A program made the translations under genes and the position numbers. Below the pieces are notes generated by a model. It did not search any database and was not told the origin of the DNA. It was given only the letters and a program-made list of their open reading frames with translations. A stretch of 32,943 nt of DNA from CAZKUN01 sp964555935 (GTDB lineage: Bacteria; Armatimonadota; Zipacnadia; Zipacnadales; VGFC01). Below, piece by piece: positions 16,561-25,943 of this stretch. How positions within the stretch are numbered: the first letter of the stretch is position 1; each line of letters opens with the position of its first letter. The stretch covers positions 1-32,943 of the forward strand of contig CAZKUN010000085.1 of assembly GCA_964555935.1 (NCBI GenBank), in the 5' to 3' direction.

Positions 16561-18987
16561 TCACCCGCCGAACTCAACCAGAAGATCCAGTATCTCCGCC
16601 CGGTACTCATCAGGCGCGTCCGCCATGTCCTGCTTGCCGCCGTACATGTCATCCCCGACCACTTCATCGACGCCAGCCGACAGGATTCTCTGGGCGCGGG
16701 TGACCGCATCCGCGTTCGTCCCCGCCGCCTTGGCTTCCTCGGTTGCGTCGCTAAGCATGCGCAGGTACTCGTAGTCGGCAATCCCCTGCCGCCAGGCATC
16801 CCAGCGTTTCGATCCGATCAGGCCCTTCTTCCCGCGGAACACGAGACCGTAGCTGACGCCATCCGTGTAGTCGCTCAGGGTCATCCCGTTGCCGTCCACG
16901 TAGACCCACATGCCGATGCCGCCAAGCTCTAGCTGCCAGGCCCTCCATGAGAACCAGCGGTAATACCCAAACGGCGACGAGTTCTTCTCGCTGGCACACA
17001 CGTAAATCCACGATTTCTGATTCGTGCGATGGAAGATGTCGAGGGCCGCAGCATCGGCGACATGGCTGCCGTTGGGGCAGTACATGTCGAAGTAGGCCAG
17101 CCCGTCCTCGAGCTGCTGGTGGGTGACCCCCAAGGTGGGGTCCACCCATACGAGCATCTCTGGGTCGACCTTCTTGAGCAGCTTGCTGGCGGGCACGCAC
17201 AGCTCGTCCCACGATTTTTCGCCCGGCTCATCCTGCCAGTACCAGGCGAACTCATCTCTCCCGATGCCCTTCTCGGCCAGGTGATCGCGCATCTGCGTGA
17301 CGTACTCGGTGAAGACTTTCTCCCACACCGGCGTCCCAAACTGCCCGGTGCCCATCTTGCCGAAACCGAACTCAAAGCCCACCCAGATCAGCCATAGGCG
17401 ACACTCGGGATTCCACTCGATCATCTGGTCGAGCTTCGAGAAGTCCAGCGGCTCGGTGAGATTGCCTTCGGCGTCGGGCTTCGGGTGAGGCAGGTAGCGG
17501 TGGTTGATGGTGAGCGCGGTATTGTAGTGATCCAGCAGGTCTTGCGCGGCGGCCTCCTCGCGATCGATCAGCGGCTGTTCATCGAAGTAGCCCCACGAGT
17601 TGCTGTGCAGGCTCACCTGGTCCGGGAATTGCAGAGGCCGGACGCGCAGGCTCACGGGAACCTGCCCGACACTCTCGCCCCCTACGGACACGTCGATGCC
17701 GCCGGTGTAATCGCCGGGAGCGAGGTTTTGACCGCGAGTCCTGAACGTGACCCAGATGCGTTTGCTGACCCCGGGCCCCAAGACGATCGGGCCCTCGTCC
17801 TCGGGCACGATCGCGTCATCGCGGTAGTTGTAGCCGAAGGCCTCCACATGTACCACGTGGGCCAGGCTCATGATCTGGTCCGAGGGGACCGTGTCAGGCC
17901 CCGTCAGCGCGGAGGCATCCAACTCCACGGCCTGATCCGTGTCCGACGACGAGGTAACGACGAAACTCGCCGTGGCGAACTCGTTGTTCATCATGTCGAC
18001 GTCGATCTCGGCGCCGAGTTGCCCATCCGCCGGCGCCTCCAGCACCCGGAGCCATTCCCAGTCGCCCTTGTCCCATAGGATCGCCTTCTTGCCGGGCCAC
18101 AGCTTCTGGTTGAGGCCTGCCACGGCCGCACACGCGCGGCGGTCGTACACGCGATACGGAGGGCCCTGGTAATAATCTGGTTCCTGAACATCGGGATCCC
18201 CCAGCACTCCCGCGCGCGCATCCTCGATCGCCGCGCGCGCCGCCGCGACGGCGGCCTGATCCCCGACAGCCTCTTCGCGAGCCGTCACCGCCTCGGTAGC
18301 CTCCCTGAGCAAGGTGAGGGTGGCGTTCTTCTGAGTGACCCACGGAATCAGACCGGCGGCGAAGGGCTTCACCTCATCCGCGGCAATGGGGGCGTCGTCC
18401 AGATACTCAACCTGGTCGGCGGCGTGATCCCCCTCCATCACCTCGATCTCATCGCAGAAGATGAAGAAGCCCCCCGAGAGCACTGCGATCCGGACGTATC
18501 GCCCGTAGCCCTTCAGGTCATCAGCGACGAACCGGTAGTTCAGGACCTTGTCCTGAGGGAGCGACTCGGTAAGCACGTCGCACAGATAACGATACTCTTG
18601 ACCATCCGAGCTGACGAACGCCAGCGCGGCCGATGGGAACGTGACTTGGGAGCCCCCCGTGATGCTGTCGAAGGTAATCTTACCGATAGGCTGCTCCTCG
18701 CCCAGGTCCATGTCTATGAGGAACACGCGCTCGCGGCCCACTTGCCAGCCAACGGTGCCTTCATCGACCCAATCGCACCCGTTGTATGCCCCGTCGGTAA
18801 GCTGCGCGGCGTCGCCCGGCTCAGTGCAATAGGAGTAGTTCGTCGGCGGCGCAAAGGAGCACTCGACCCCCAAGGCCAGGTTGACTCCCTCGCTGGGCTG
18901 TCTCGACGGCTCTTCCTGGGCGAAGGCCCCAGTGCAAGCTGCAATAATGGGAAGCGGAAGCACCAAACGCCAGAGAAATCGTCTCAT
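16561..18987 (-). CDS. Secreted DUF4091/GH123-like glycoside hydrolase with N-terminal discoidin-type domain
   Basis: The start is ATG at 18987, 7 bases after GGGAGG, opening a signal peptide with cleavage near AFA-QE. A 66-codon upstream extension is rejected. The protein has 808 residues. Residues about 45-190 form an F5/8 type C-like domain (LTDGAYNGCDW, VFLIDMDLGEEQPIGKITF, YVRIAVLSG). A short helical linker follows, then a beta-sandwich at about 350-460 of the GH123 N-terminal type, and a TIM barrel with WYWQDEPGE, giving Asp586-Glu587. In GH123 the adjacent Asp-Glu pair performs substrate-assisted hydrolysis of beta-N-acetylgalactosaminides. The C-terminus (RWDAWRQGIADYEYLRML) is the DUF4091 signature. 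It is the first gene of a five-gene minus-strand block and is divergent from the gene at 19178. Confidence 0.88.
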   Translation of the reverse strand: MRRFLWRLVLPLPIIAACTGAFAQEEPSRQPSEGVNLALGVECSFAPPTNYSYCTEPGDAAQLTDGAYNGCDWVDEGTVGWQVGRERVFLIDMDLGEEQPIGKITFDSITGGSQVTFPSAALAFVSSDGQEYRYLCDVLTESLPQDKVLNYRFVADDLKGYGRYVRIAVLSGGFFIFCDEIEVMEGDHAADQVEYLDDAPIAADEVKPFAAGLIPWVTQKNATLTLLREATEAVTAREEAVGDQAAVAAARAAIEDARAGVLGDPDVQEPDYYQGPPYRVYDRRACAAVAGLNQKLWPGKKAILWDKGDWEWLRVLEAPADGQLGAEIDVDMMNNEFATASFVVTSSSDTDQAVELDASALTGPDTVPSDQIMSLAHVVHVEAFGYNYRDDAIVPEDEGPIVLGPGVSKRIWVTFRTRGQNLAPGDYTGGIDVSVGGESVGQVPVSLRVRPLQFPDQVSLHSNSWGYFDEQPLIDREEAAAQDLLDHYNTALTINHRYLPHPKPDAEGNLTEPLDFSKLDQMIEWNPECRLWLIWVGFEFGFGKMGTGQFGTPVWEKVFTEYVTQMRDHLAEKGIGRDEFAWYWQDEPGEKSWDELCVPASKLLKKVDPEMLVWVDPTLGVTHQQLEDGLAYFDMYCPNGSHVADAAALDIFHRTNQKSWIYVCASEKNSSPFGYYRWFSWRAWQLELGGIGMWVYVDGNGMTLSDYTDGVSYGLVFRGKKGLIGSKRWDAWRQGIADYEYLRMLSDATEEAKAAGTNADAVTRAQRILSAGVDEVVGDDMYGGKQDMADAPDEYRAEILDLLVEFGG

Positions 18988-19126
18988 TGTTGTTCCTCCC
19001 AATGCTGGAATGCTCTCTCGCCCGTTGTTCTCCACCAGCGTTTCCACGGCAGGCTCCCAACCGCCTCTCTCCCAGCGACACGTCAGTTCAGCCTGGCAGG
19101 TCGGCTCCGCGCGTGGACGGAATACG

Positions 19127-19161
19127 CCGAGGGGCGGCCGGTGAGTGCTGGGCCGCCTCGG
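19127..19161 (+). promoter_or_regulatory. GC-rich stem-loop just upstream of the ribosome site of the toroid/propeller gene
   Basis: CCGA and GGCGGCC (19127-19130, 19133-19139) pair with GGCCGCC and TCGG (19151-19161). This gives 11 GC-rich pairs with a 2-base GG bulge and an 11-base loop. It ends 5 bases before AAGGAGG and 16 bases before the ATG at 19178. There is no T-tract, so it is not a standard terminator. A 5'-UTR structure affecting translation, or a dyad operator for the divergent pair, are the plausible readings. Confidence 0.45.
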
Positions 19162-19177
19162 ACCCGAAGGAGGAGTC

Positions 19178-22100
19178 ATGGACAACGCGAGCCCATCCCC
19201 CCTGAATCCACCCGTCTACGCGAAGCTCAAGGAACTGCACCTGGCGACGGATCTGGTGCGCGACGGACAGCCGGCGGCGACCATCGTCGTGCCTCGCGAT
19301 GGCAGTCATAACTCCGAAGCCGCCCTAGTGCAGGCGTACATCAAGCAGCTGTCCGGCGTCGACGTGCCCGTGGCAACTGATGAGTTTTCGGCGTCGAGGA
19401 TACCGATCCAAGGCAACCTGATTCTGCTGGGCAACCGGTCGACCAACGCGACGATCGGCGCGCTCTATGACCTCTTCTACACGCTGCTGGATCTCCGCTA
19501 TCCGGGCCCGGGCGGGCACGTGGTCAGGACACTGCACAACCCGTTCGGCAACGGCAGGAATGTGGTCTTCCTCGGAGGCAGTGACCCGGAAGGTGTCGCG
19601 GCGGCGACGTCCGCGTTCTGCGCGACGTTGTCCACGCGCTCACCGGCGTCGGGCAACCTCCAGATCGGGCGGCTCGCCGAGATCCAACTCGGCGACGGGA
19701 TCGCCCCGCCTGACGACATACGTGACGTTGAGGTCTGGGAAGCCTCCCCAGGCTACAAATCGACGGGATATTTCGGCTGGACCAGCATCAGCAAGCACAT
19801 GGCGCTCTATTACATGACCGGGGACGAGTTCCACGCGCGCGAGGTCCTCAGGCTGTCATTCCCCGACAATGCGGCCAAACAGGACATCGCCGACGTCGAT
19901 GGCGAACTCATCGAGAACAAGGACGAGCCGCTGAGCGGCCCTTACCACTATGGCGCGCTGATGCTCATCCTCTTCTGGGACCTGATCGAGGAAAGCCCGG
20001 TTTTCAGCGATTCCGACCGACTTCGAATCACCAACGCCTTCTCCAAGCAACTCGCTCACCCGCAAGAACGCGGGTGGCGTGAGGAGGTCTACGCGCGACA
20101 CGGCGTAGGCGCGGATGCCTTCTCCGAGCCGCCCGCGGGCGTCGGCGACCGGCATGAGCTGTGGTCCCATGTCTGCCTCTACGCGCTCAGCCGCTACTTC
20201 CAGAACTACTACCCCCACTCGCTGTGGGAGCACTGCATTGAGGGTGCTCGATGGTACTTCTCCGCACTCCACCGGCACTGGTGGGTGCATGGCCTGTTCG
20301 TAAGCGGCGGCAGCTACAGCTCCAGCATGGCGCCGATCCTCACCTACGTGCTCCTGAGCGGAGACCGGCGCGGCGTCGAGAGCGGCGTCCTTCGCAATCT
20401 GCTCCTGGGTCAAGAGATCCTGACCACGGGCCAAGACCCCGAGCCCGCGCTGGGCACCGCCGCCATCGACTTCCTGCACAAGGCCGCCTACATCACCCAG
20501 GACGGTCGCTTTCTGGAGTACCTCCGGCGGACCGGGATGGATCTCACCGCGTTCCGCGTCGGGCAGTCGTACTGGCCAGAGCCGCTCTTGCAGCCTGAGC
20601 AACCGGCCGATCTCGTCGGCCAGTGGACCATGCTACCCATGCCCGAGCCGATGTGGCAGGACCGGGCCGGCGATTGCCCGCTACCCGACTCCTACGTCTT
20701 CGGCAGCCTCCGGAGTTCGGTCGATGCCTCCGGTGATTACGTCTTCTTCGAGACTTACAAGGGCTTTTGGTGGGATCTGTACCACACCTTTAAGATCGCT
20801 GCCCTGCGTCTGGATGGGCGGCCGGTACTCGCCGGCACGCTCAACCACGTGCTGGTGCGAATGGACGGCATGATGCCGGCCAAGGTCTCGATGGACTCCG
20901 CGATCCGCGCGGCATACGTCCTCGGGGGCAACGCGGTTCTCACCGGCGAGGCCTCGGACGCCGGACATGGGCGGTGGCAACGGACGCTCGTCCTGCGCGA
21001 GCGCTCTCACGCCCTGGTCATCGACCGCGCCACCTTCACTGGCTCCTCGGAGAATGCGGAGGTGGAGCTGCTCTGGCAGGGCCCTGGGCAGTGGTCCGCC
21101 TTGACGAACGCGACGGGTATCCGAGCCAAGCACGATGGCTCCACCCACGAGATCCGCGTCGGTGGCGACCTGGAGACGACCATCGAGAAGAGCGGAAGCG
21201 CGCGGATGGTCTGGCGCGGGGAGGCCCGGAGCGGCGACACGGTGACGCTGTTCTCTCTCATCGCTCGCACGGGACGTGGCCCCCTCGCCTGCAGGCGGCT
21301 GAACGACCATGCCGCGGCGCTCCAGCTCCCAGGGCCAGGGCTCGTGGTGGCCGACGGTCATGAGGGTATAATGGGCGAACTTGTCGTCCTCACCGACGAC
21401 CGCGTGCACGGGAAAGCCGCGCGCAGGATCGACGTTGACCACCCCCTGCTGGAAGCGGAGCCTCCGGCGGATTGTGACTGGGACCTTGAAACCGGCGTAA
21501 TGGAGGTCTCGGCGGACGAGGACACGCTGATCTCTTGCGCGCTGGTGAAACACCGCAGGCTGACTGTTGACGGAGTGCCCCAGAGGGCCATTACGAGGAA
21601 GAACGGGACCACGACGCTGTCCGTGCCGGCGGGGAGGCACGTCGTTCGGGGAGCCAGGCCCGCTCCCCAGGCGATGAAGGCGCTGCGGCGCTACCTTCGC
21701 AGGCTGCAGAAGGCCGCCCCCGAGGTCCCAGCGCGCCGGGAACCTCCAGGTCACCAAGTCCCTACGCTCCCTACGCTCGCCACGCTGGATGTCGGCGGCC
21801 CGATCTCGGGGCTCGTGACGATTCCCGACGGTGATCAGTGCAACATCTGCGTGGCTGAGGGCGAGCGCGTGCATGTTTGGGCGCTCCCGGACGGGCAAGC
21901 GCGCGTGCTCGCGGCGGATTCCCCCGTCCAGGTTCTGCACTGGTGGGCCGAGCACGAACTGCTCCTCGCCGGCTGCAAGGACGGCACGCTCGTGGCCTTC
22001 GACATCGCGACCGGCCGGCGTCGGTGGACCTTCCTGTCGGAGATGGACCCCGCCGTCTTGCAGGCGGCCAAGCCGTACTGGTTCCGCTCGGCGAAGGGGC

Positions 22101-22942
22101 ACGAGGGTATTCATGGGCTGCACAGTGGGGCCTTTCTCAGCCCCGGAACGCAGGCCTTCGTGGGCAGCGCTTGTACCCTCGAGATCATCGACGGCGAAGG
22201 CGAATTGCTGCGCAGGCTGCCGGTCTTCTGGGGGCCTGGCAAGGTCTTCGCTCTCGTCGACAAGGCCGATGGAACGGTCGATCTTCTCGTCGGTCGCGAG
22301 CCCGCCGACACGCACGCGGTCGTGGTCGTGAACAGCCGCGATGAGTATGTCCCGAACATGCTCGGACCCGATCCGCGGAGCTTCCACGACGTGCCTCCGG
22401 GGCATACTGATCCATGGACATGGGGCGACATGATCCGCCATCACATCATCTACGATGACATCGATGGCGATGGGCACAAAGAGGTGGTCGGCGACATCAC
22501 CGGAGCCTGGAATCGAGTCACGGTCTGGTCGAGTGACGCGACGCCGCTCTACAACGCGCACTTCGGGCCGGGACCTGGTGGCGGACGGTCGGGGCCCAAG
22601 GCCGTGCGCGGTCTGAAAGTCGCGGATCTCGATGGCTCCGGCCGGAAGGCAATCCTCGCAGCGACCCGCAGTGGCTGGGTCGTGGCTCTCAACCACGAGT
22701 GCCGCAAGATCTGGGCGCGGCGCCTCGCCGATACTCCGGCGCTGCTCAGAATCCGCGCCACCTCGGAGGGGGCTCGTGTCGTGGTTGCGTGCGAAACCGG
22801 CGCGATCCAAGTTCTCGACCAAACCGGCAACCTGGCGAACACCGCGCAAGTCTCCACAGCACCGGTCGGCATGGAGGTCTGTCCGCGGGGAGTGGTGGTG
22901 GCAACGCAGAGCGGCGTCCTCGAGGTCCTCGAGGTAGATTGA
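19178..22942 (+). CDS. Alpha/alpha-toroid (lyase-like) protein fused to a C-terminal beta-propeller
   Basis: The start is ATG at 19178, 4 bases after AAGGAGG; an upstream GTG at 19145 is less likely. The protein has 1254 residues and no signal peptide. Residues about 20-155 form an alpha/beta domain (ATIVVPRDGSHNSEAALV, LILLGNRSTN) like the N-terminal domains before GH20 and alpha-glucuronidase barrels. Residues 200-470 are helical, with a HYGALMLILFWDLI segment, and fit an alpha/alpha toroid. Residues 500-825 are beta-sandwich (YVFFETYKGFWWDLYHTFK, ALVIDRATF). Together these recall heparinase II/III-type polysaccharide lyases, but I cannot name a family. A PTLPTLATL linker near 862 leads to a propeller at 865-1254 with PQQ/WD-like blades and DIDGDGHKEVV and DLDGSGRKAIL calcium-type motifs. 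It opens the plus-strand block. Confidence 0.85.
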   Translation: MDNASPSPLNPPVYAKLKELHLATDLVRDGQPAATIVVPRDGSHNSEAALVQAYIKQLSGVDVPVATDEFSASRIPIQGNLILLGNRSTNATIGALYDLFYTLLDLRYPGPGGHVVRTLHNPFGNGRNVVFLGGSDPEGVAAATSAFCATLSTRSPASGNLQIGRLAEIQLGDGIAPPDDIRDVEVWEASPGYKSTGYFGWTSISKHMALYYMTGDEFHAREVLRLSFPDNAAKQDIADVDGELIENKDEPLSGPYHYGALMLILFWDLIEESPVFSDSDRLRITNAFSKQLAHPQERGWREEVYARHGVGADAFSEPPAGVGDRHELWSHVCLYALSRYFQNYYPHSLWEHCIEGARWYFSALHRHWWVHGLFVSGGSYSSSMAPILTYVLLSGDRRGVESGVLRNLLLGQEILTTGQDPEPALGTAAIDFLHKAAYITQDGRFLEYLRRTGMDLTAFRVGQSYWPEPLLQPEQPADLVGQWTMLPMPEPMWQDRAGDCPLPDSYVFGSLRSSVDASGDYVFFETYKGFWWDLYHTFKIAALRLDGRPVLAGTLNHVLVRMDGMMPAKVSMDSAIRAAYVLGGNAVLTGEASDAGHGRWQRTLVLRERSHALVIDRATFTGSSENAEVELLWQGPGQWSALTNATGIRAKHDGSTHEIRVGGDLETTIEKSGSARMVWRGEARSGDTVTLFSLIARTGRGPLACRRLNDHAAALQLPGPGLVVADGHEGIMGELVVLTDDRVHGKAARRIDVDHPLLEAEPPADCDWDLETGVMEVSADEDTLISCALVKHRRLTVDGVPQRAITRKNGTTTLSVPAGRHVVRGARPAPQAMKALRRYLRRLQKAAPEVPARREPPGHQVPTLPTLATLDVGGPISGLVTIPDGDQCNICVAEGERVHVWALPDGQARVLAADSPVQVLHWWAEHELLLAGCKDGTLVAFDIATGRRRWTFLSEMDPAVLQAAKPYWFRSAKGHEGIHGLHSGAFLSPGTQAFVGSACTLEIIDGEGELLRRLPVFWGPGKVFALVDKADGTVDLLVGREPADTHAVVVVNSRDEYVPNMLGPDPRSFHDVPPGHTDPWTWGDMIRHHIIYDDIDGDGHKEVVGDITGAWNRVTVWSSDATPLYNAHFGPGPGGGRSGPKAVRGLKVADLDGSGRKAILAATRSGWVVALNHECRKIWARRLADTPALLRIRATSEGARVVVACETGAIQVLDQTGNLANTAQVSTAPVGMEVCPRGVVVATQSGVLEVLEVD

Positions 22943-22952
22943 GCGCGCGAGG

Positions 22953-22971
22953 CAAGAGCGGCAGGCTCTTG
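22953..22971 (+). other. Perfect 7-bp stem-loop after the toroid/propeller gene
   Basis: CAAGAGC and GCTCTTG flank a GGCAG loop in the 90-base gap between stop 22942 and ATG 23033. No T-run follows, so it is not a canonical intrinsic terminator. It may be an mRNA processing or stability element, or chance. Confidence 0.35.
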
Positions 22972-23032
22972 GACGTCTGCTGATGAAGTGTCACCACGTC
23001 TCGACCGACAGCGAAAGGACGGTGTGTAGAAC

Positions 23033-24343
23033 ATGCGCGTGCTCCGAATCCTGCTCATTTCGTGCGTCGCCTTCAGCGCGCTGTTGATCTGCGCTCATGC
23101 CGACGCCCAAGACAGCCCGGAAAGGACCCTAGCCATGCCTGAGCTGGAGCCACTGGAGACCCCGCCGGAGTTCTTCCCCGTCTTGCCCTGGGATCCGCTG
23201 CACCTTTGGGATGCGGGGGAGGATCGCAGAGAGGGCGTGGAGAGCATCGTCGAGTGCAACTTCACGATGGCCGGTTTCGTGGAACCGAAGGACCTGCCGC
23301 TATGCGAGCAACACGGCCTGAAGGTCCTCATGTTCGGCACTGCCGATCGCGGGCCGCTCAAACGCGAAGAATGGAAGGCGCTGTCGGATGAGGAGATCGA
23401 GGCATTCGTCAAGACAATGGTCGAGGACGCCGGCGATAGCAAGGCGATTCTCGGCTACTATCTGGTCGATGAGCCCGGCGCGACGCTGTTCCCGAAACTC
23501 GCCGTGGGCGTGGCAGCGGTCAAGAAATACGCGCCCGGCAAGCTGGCCTACATCAATCTCTTCCCCGGCTACGCCACCATCGGCGCGCCCGACACCTCCC
23601 AACTCGAAACGGCGAGCTTCGATGAGTACCTCGAGCGGTTCGTCACGGAGGTCAAGCCGCAGGTCATCAGCTACGACGACTACATGGTCCAATACTCCAT
23701 CGACATGACGAAGGGCGGCCCGGCGGCGCAGTACTTCAAAGACCTGCTGGCGGTGCGCGGCGTTGGGCTGAAGTATGGCCTGCCCTTCTGGAACATCGTG
23801 TCCTCCAACCAGATCCGCTCACACACGACCATTCCCTCGCCCGCCAATCTTCAACTCCAGGCCTACACGACGCTCGCCGCCGGTGGCCGAGGAGTCACGT
23901 GGTACACCTACAATTCGCGCGGGTACGGCTACGCGCCCATCGACGCCAACCAGAACAGAACCGCAACCTGGCAATACCTCCAGATGGTCAACCGGCAGGT
24001 GAGGACGCTCGGTCCGATCATGAACGGGCTCCGGTCGACCGGCGTCTACTTCACCCCGCCGGCGCCGCTGGAATCGGTCCCGGCGCTACCCGGAGAGCTG
24101 GTGCAGGCAATCGAGGCGGACGTGCCCGTCATGGTCGGCGAGTTCGCCGCCGAGGATGGCGCGCGCTACGTCATGGTCGTCAACCTGAGCCTGGAGAAGT
24201 CGGTCAAGATCGCCCTCGAGTTGAACGAAGCCTACCAGGGCGGTACGGTCATATCCGCCGAGGACGGGTCGGAACTCGGGATGGAGGAAGGCAACGCCTG
24301 CTGGCTCGTGGCCGGGCAAGGCGCGCTGATCAGACTCCAATAG
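23033..24343 (+). CDS. Small secreted TIM-barrel glycosidase-like protein with Asp-Glu-Pro motif
   Basis: This 436-residue protein starts at ATG 23033; a weak AAAGGAC lies about 12 bases upstream. Residues 1-26 are a signal peptide (cleavage near ADA-QD). Residues about 45-345 are a single TIM barrel: GVESIVECNFTMAGF, then GLKVLMFGT, then ILGYYLVDEPGA with Asp146-Glu147, then PQVISYDDYM, YGLPFWNIVS and GGRGVTWYTYNS. This strand order fits GH42/GH123-like clan-A barrels, and the Glu of DEP is in the usual acid/base place. A short beta domain closes it (YVMVVNLSLEKSV), as in many GH42-like proteins. It has no DUF4091 tail and no binding module, so it is the minimal DEP-barrel protein here. It ends 13 bases before the next gene and is probably co-transcribed. 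The substrate is unknown. Confidence 0.85.
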   Translation: MRVLRILLISCVAFSALLICAHADAQDSPERTLAMPELEPLETPPEFFPVLPWDPLHLWDAGEDRREGVESIVECNFTMAGFVEPKDLPLCEQHGLKVLMFGTADRGPLKREEWKALSDEEIEAFVKTMVEDAGDSKAILGYYLVDEPGATLFPKLAVGVAAVKKYAPGKLAYINLFPGYATIGAPDTSQLETASFDEYLERFVTEVKPQVISYDDYMVQYSIDMTKGGPAAQYFKDLLAVRGVGLKYGLPFWNIVSSNQIRSHTTIPSPANLQLQAYTTLAAGGRGVTWYTYNSRGYGYAPIDANQNRTATWQYLQMVNRQVRTLGPIMNGLRSTGVYFTPPAPLESVPALPGELVQAIEADVPVMVGEFAAEDGARYVMVVNLSLEKSVKIALELNEAYQGGTVISAEDGSELGMEEGNACWLVAGQGALIRLQ

Positions 24344-24356
24344 GGAGAGACCATCG

Positions 24357-25892
24357 ATGACTCCGCTACCACTGGCGGCGTGCCTGCTGATCGTCATATT
24401 GGGAGGGCTGCCAATACTCGCGCGGGCCGACGCGACCGTGTGGTTCGAGAACAGCACCACCAAGGTGTTCCGGGATGACCCTCCCGGCGAGACGAAGGTA
24501 GCGCGTCTCACCTCGGCGGCCAACGAGGTGGAATCGGTTCAGATCGTGGTCCGCGCCCATGAGGGGCCGCTGCGCAACGTTATGGTGAGGGTCAGTGACC
24601 TGGTGCGCGACAAGGGCGCGCGCATCCCCGCCGACGCCGTCGAGTTGTTCCGCGTGGCCTACGTCCATCTCCCCGCCCACTCGCGGGACTTCCCTGACGC
24701 CCTGCCGCCGTGGACGGGCTGCGACATCGCCGCGGGAGAGAACCAACCGGTCTGGGCCGATATCCACATCCCGGCCGACACGCCGCCGGGCGCCTACCGG
24801 GCGACAGTCACCGTGCAGGCGGACGGCGTGCCGGCGGAGGCGCTCGCGCTGGAGCTGACCGTGTGGAGCTTCGCGCTGCCGGAGACGCCGCGCTCGCGTT
24901 CGGCCTTTGGCCTGCATGGTCAGCCTGTCGCCCAGCAACACGGCGTGGAGGTAGGGAGCCCGGCGTACGACTCGCTCATGGATAAGTACCGCGAGCTGCT
25001 GGTCGCTCACCGGGCCATGCCCACAAGCCCTGGCCGGCCGCTGGAGTCTGATGAGACGGCGCGGTACCTCGACGATCCCCGCGTCTGCGCCTTCTCTCTC
25101 CCCTACTCAGACGACGATGCCATGCTGAAGCGACAGGCCGCCTACGTGAGGGCGAAGGGGTGGATCGACAAGGCGTTCTTCTACGTGGTCGACGAGCCGT
25201 GGAACAAGGGGCACTACGACCTGCTGCGCGAGCGCGCAGCCAAGATCCACGCGGCCGATCCCGACCTGAAGATCGTCACCCCGTACTTCCGCGAGCCGGA
25301 CTTCGCCGCTGACGGGGGCGTCCACGGCCTGCTGACGGGGATCTGCGGAATCTGGTGCCCGAAGGTGAGCTTCTACCGCGAGAGCTTCCTGACCCAGCGC
25401 CAGGAACTCGGCGAGGAAGTCTGGTGGTACGTCTGCTGGGAGCCGGGCGCGCCGTACGCGAACCTCTACGTCGACATGGCGGGCATCGATCATAGGGCGC
25501 TGTTCTGGCAGCAGGCCCACTATGGAGTCGAGGGCTTCCTCTACTGGAGCACAACCTGGTGGCAGCCGACCACCGGCACCGCCGACCCGTGGACGGATAT
25601 GGCGACCGTCAAGGATCTCAGCCCCACGGTTTACGGCGACGGCTCGCTCCTGTACCCCGGGTCGAAGGTGGGCGTCGACGGGCCGGTGGCGTCCATTCGC
25701 CTCAAGCTGATCCGCGAGGGCCTGGAGGATGTGGAGTACCTTCGTCTCCTGGAGGACCGGGAGGGTCGCGCTGGGGTCCGGACAGTGACTGGGCAAGTGG
25801 TCCAGGGGCTGGATGCCTACTCAAAGGACGTCGACCAGTACCTCGCGCTGCGGGAGGCCGTCGGTCGCCGGCTGTCCGCAGCCGCCCAGTAA
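24357..25892 (+). CDS. Secreted DUF4091/GH123-like glycoside hydrolase
   Basis: This 511-residue protein starts at ATG 24357; GGGAGAG overlaps the upstream stop about 7 bases before it. A signal peptide ends near ARA-DA (residue 25). Residues about 26-180 form the beta-sandwich typical of this family (AANEVESVQIVVRA, then NQPVWADIHIPADTPPGAY). A barrel follows with FYVVDEPWN, giving Asp279-Glu280, and GICGIWCPKVSFY and WWYVCWEPGAPYANLY strands. The end, DGSLLYPG...SIRLKLIREGLEDVEYLRLL at about 424-465, is the DUF4091 hallmark. Its length is normal for the family and all expected elements are present, so it is probably active. GH123 members cleave beta-GalNAc, but many DUF4091 proteins are uncharacterised. 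Confidence 0.9.
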   Translation: MTPLPLAACLLIVILGGLPILARADATVWFENSTTKVFRDDPPGETKVARLTSAANEVESVQIVVRAHEGPLRNVMVRVSDLVRDKGARIPADAVELFRVAYVHLPAHSRDFPDALPPWTGCDIAAGENQPVWADIHIPADTPPGAYRATVTVQADGVPAEALALELTVWSFALPETPRSRSAFGLHGQPVAQQHGVEVGSPAYDSLMDKYRELLVAHRAMPTSPGRPLESDETARYLDDPRVCAFSLPYSDDDAMLKRQAAYVRAKGWIDKAFFYVVDEPWNKGHYDLLRERAAKIHAADPDLKIVTPYFREPDFAADGGVHGLLTGICGIWCPKVSFYRESFLTQRQELGEEVWWYVCWEPGAPYANLYVDMAGIDHRALFWQQAHYGVEGFLYWSTTWWQPTTGTADPWTDMATVKDLSPTVYGDGSLLYPGSKVGVDGPVASIRLKLIREGLEDVEYLRLLEDREGRAGVRTVTGQVVQGLDAYSKDVDQYLALREAVGRRLSAAAQ

Positions 25893-25943
25893 CCGGCGCG
25901 ATCGCATCAGCCGATGCCGAACCAACGTCCGGAGGGCGTCTCA

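Noticed and set aside
18988..19185. 66-codon extension of the DUF4091 protein upstream of 18987
   Set aside because: GGGAGG and the signal peptide both point to 18987. The extension is Arg/Pro-rich and would overlap the divergent gene.
21751..21780. Short tandem repeat CCCTACGCT
   Set aside because: It has only two copies and encodes the PTL linker of the propeller fusion; not an independent repeat element.
20681..22849. A 722-codon minus-strand open frame
   Set aside because: It is antisense to the toroid/propeller gene. Its translation is low-complexity Arg/Pro/Gly-rich, without motifs or a ribosome site; long antisense frames are expected at this GC content.
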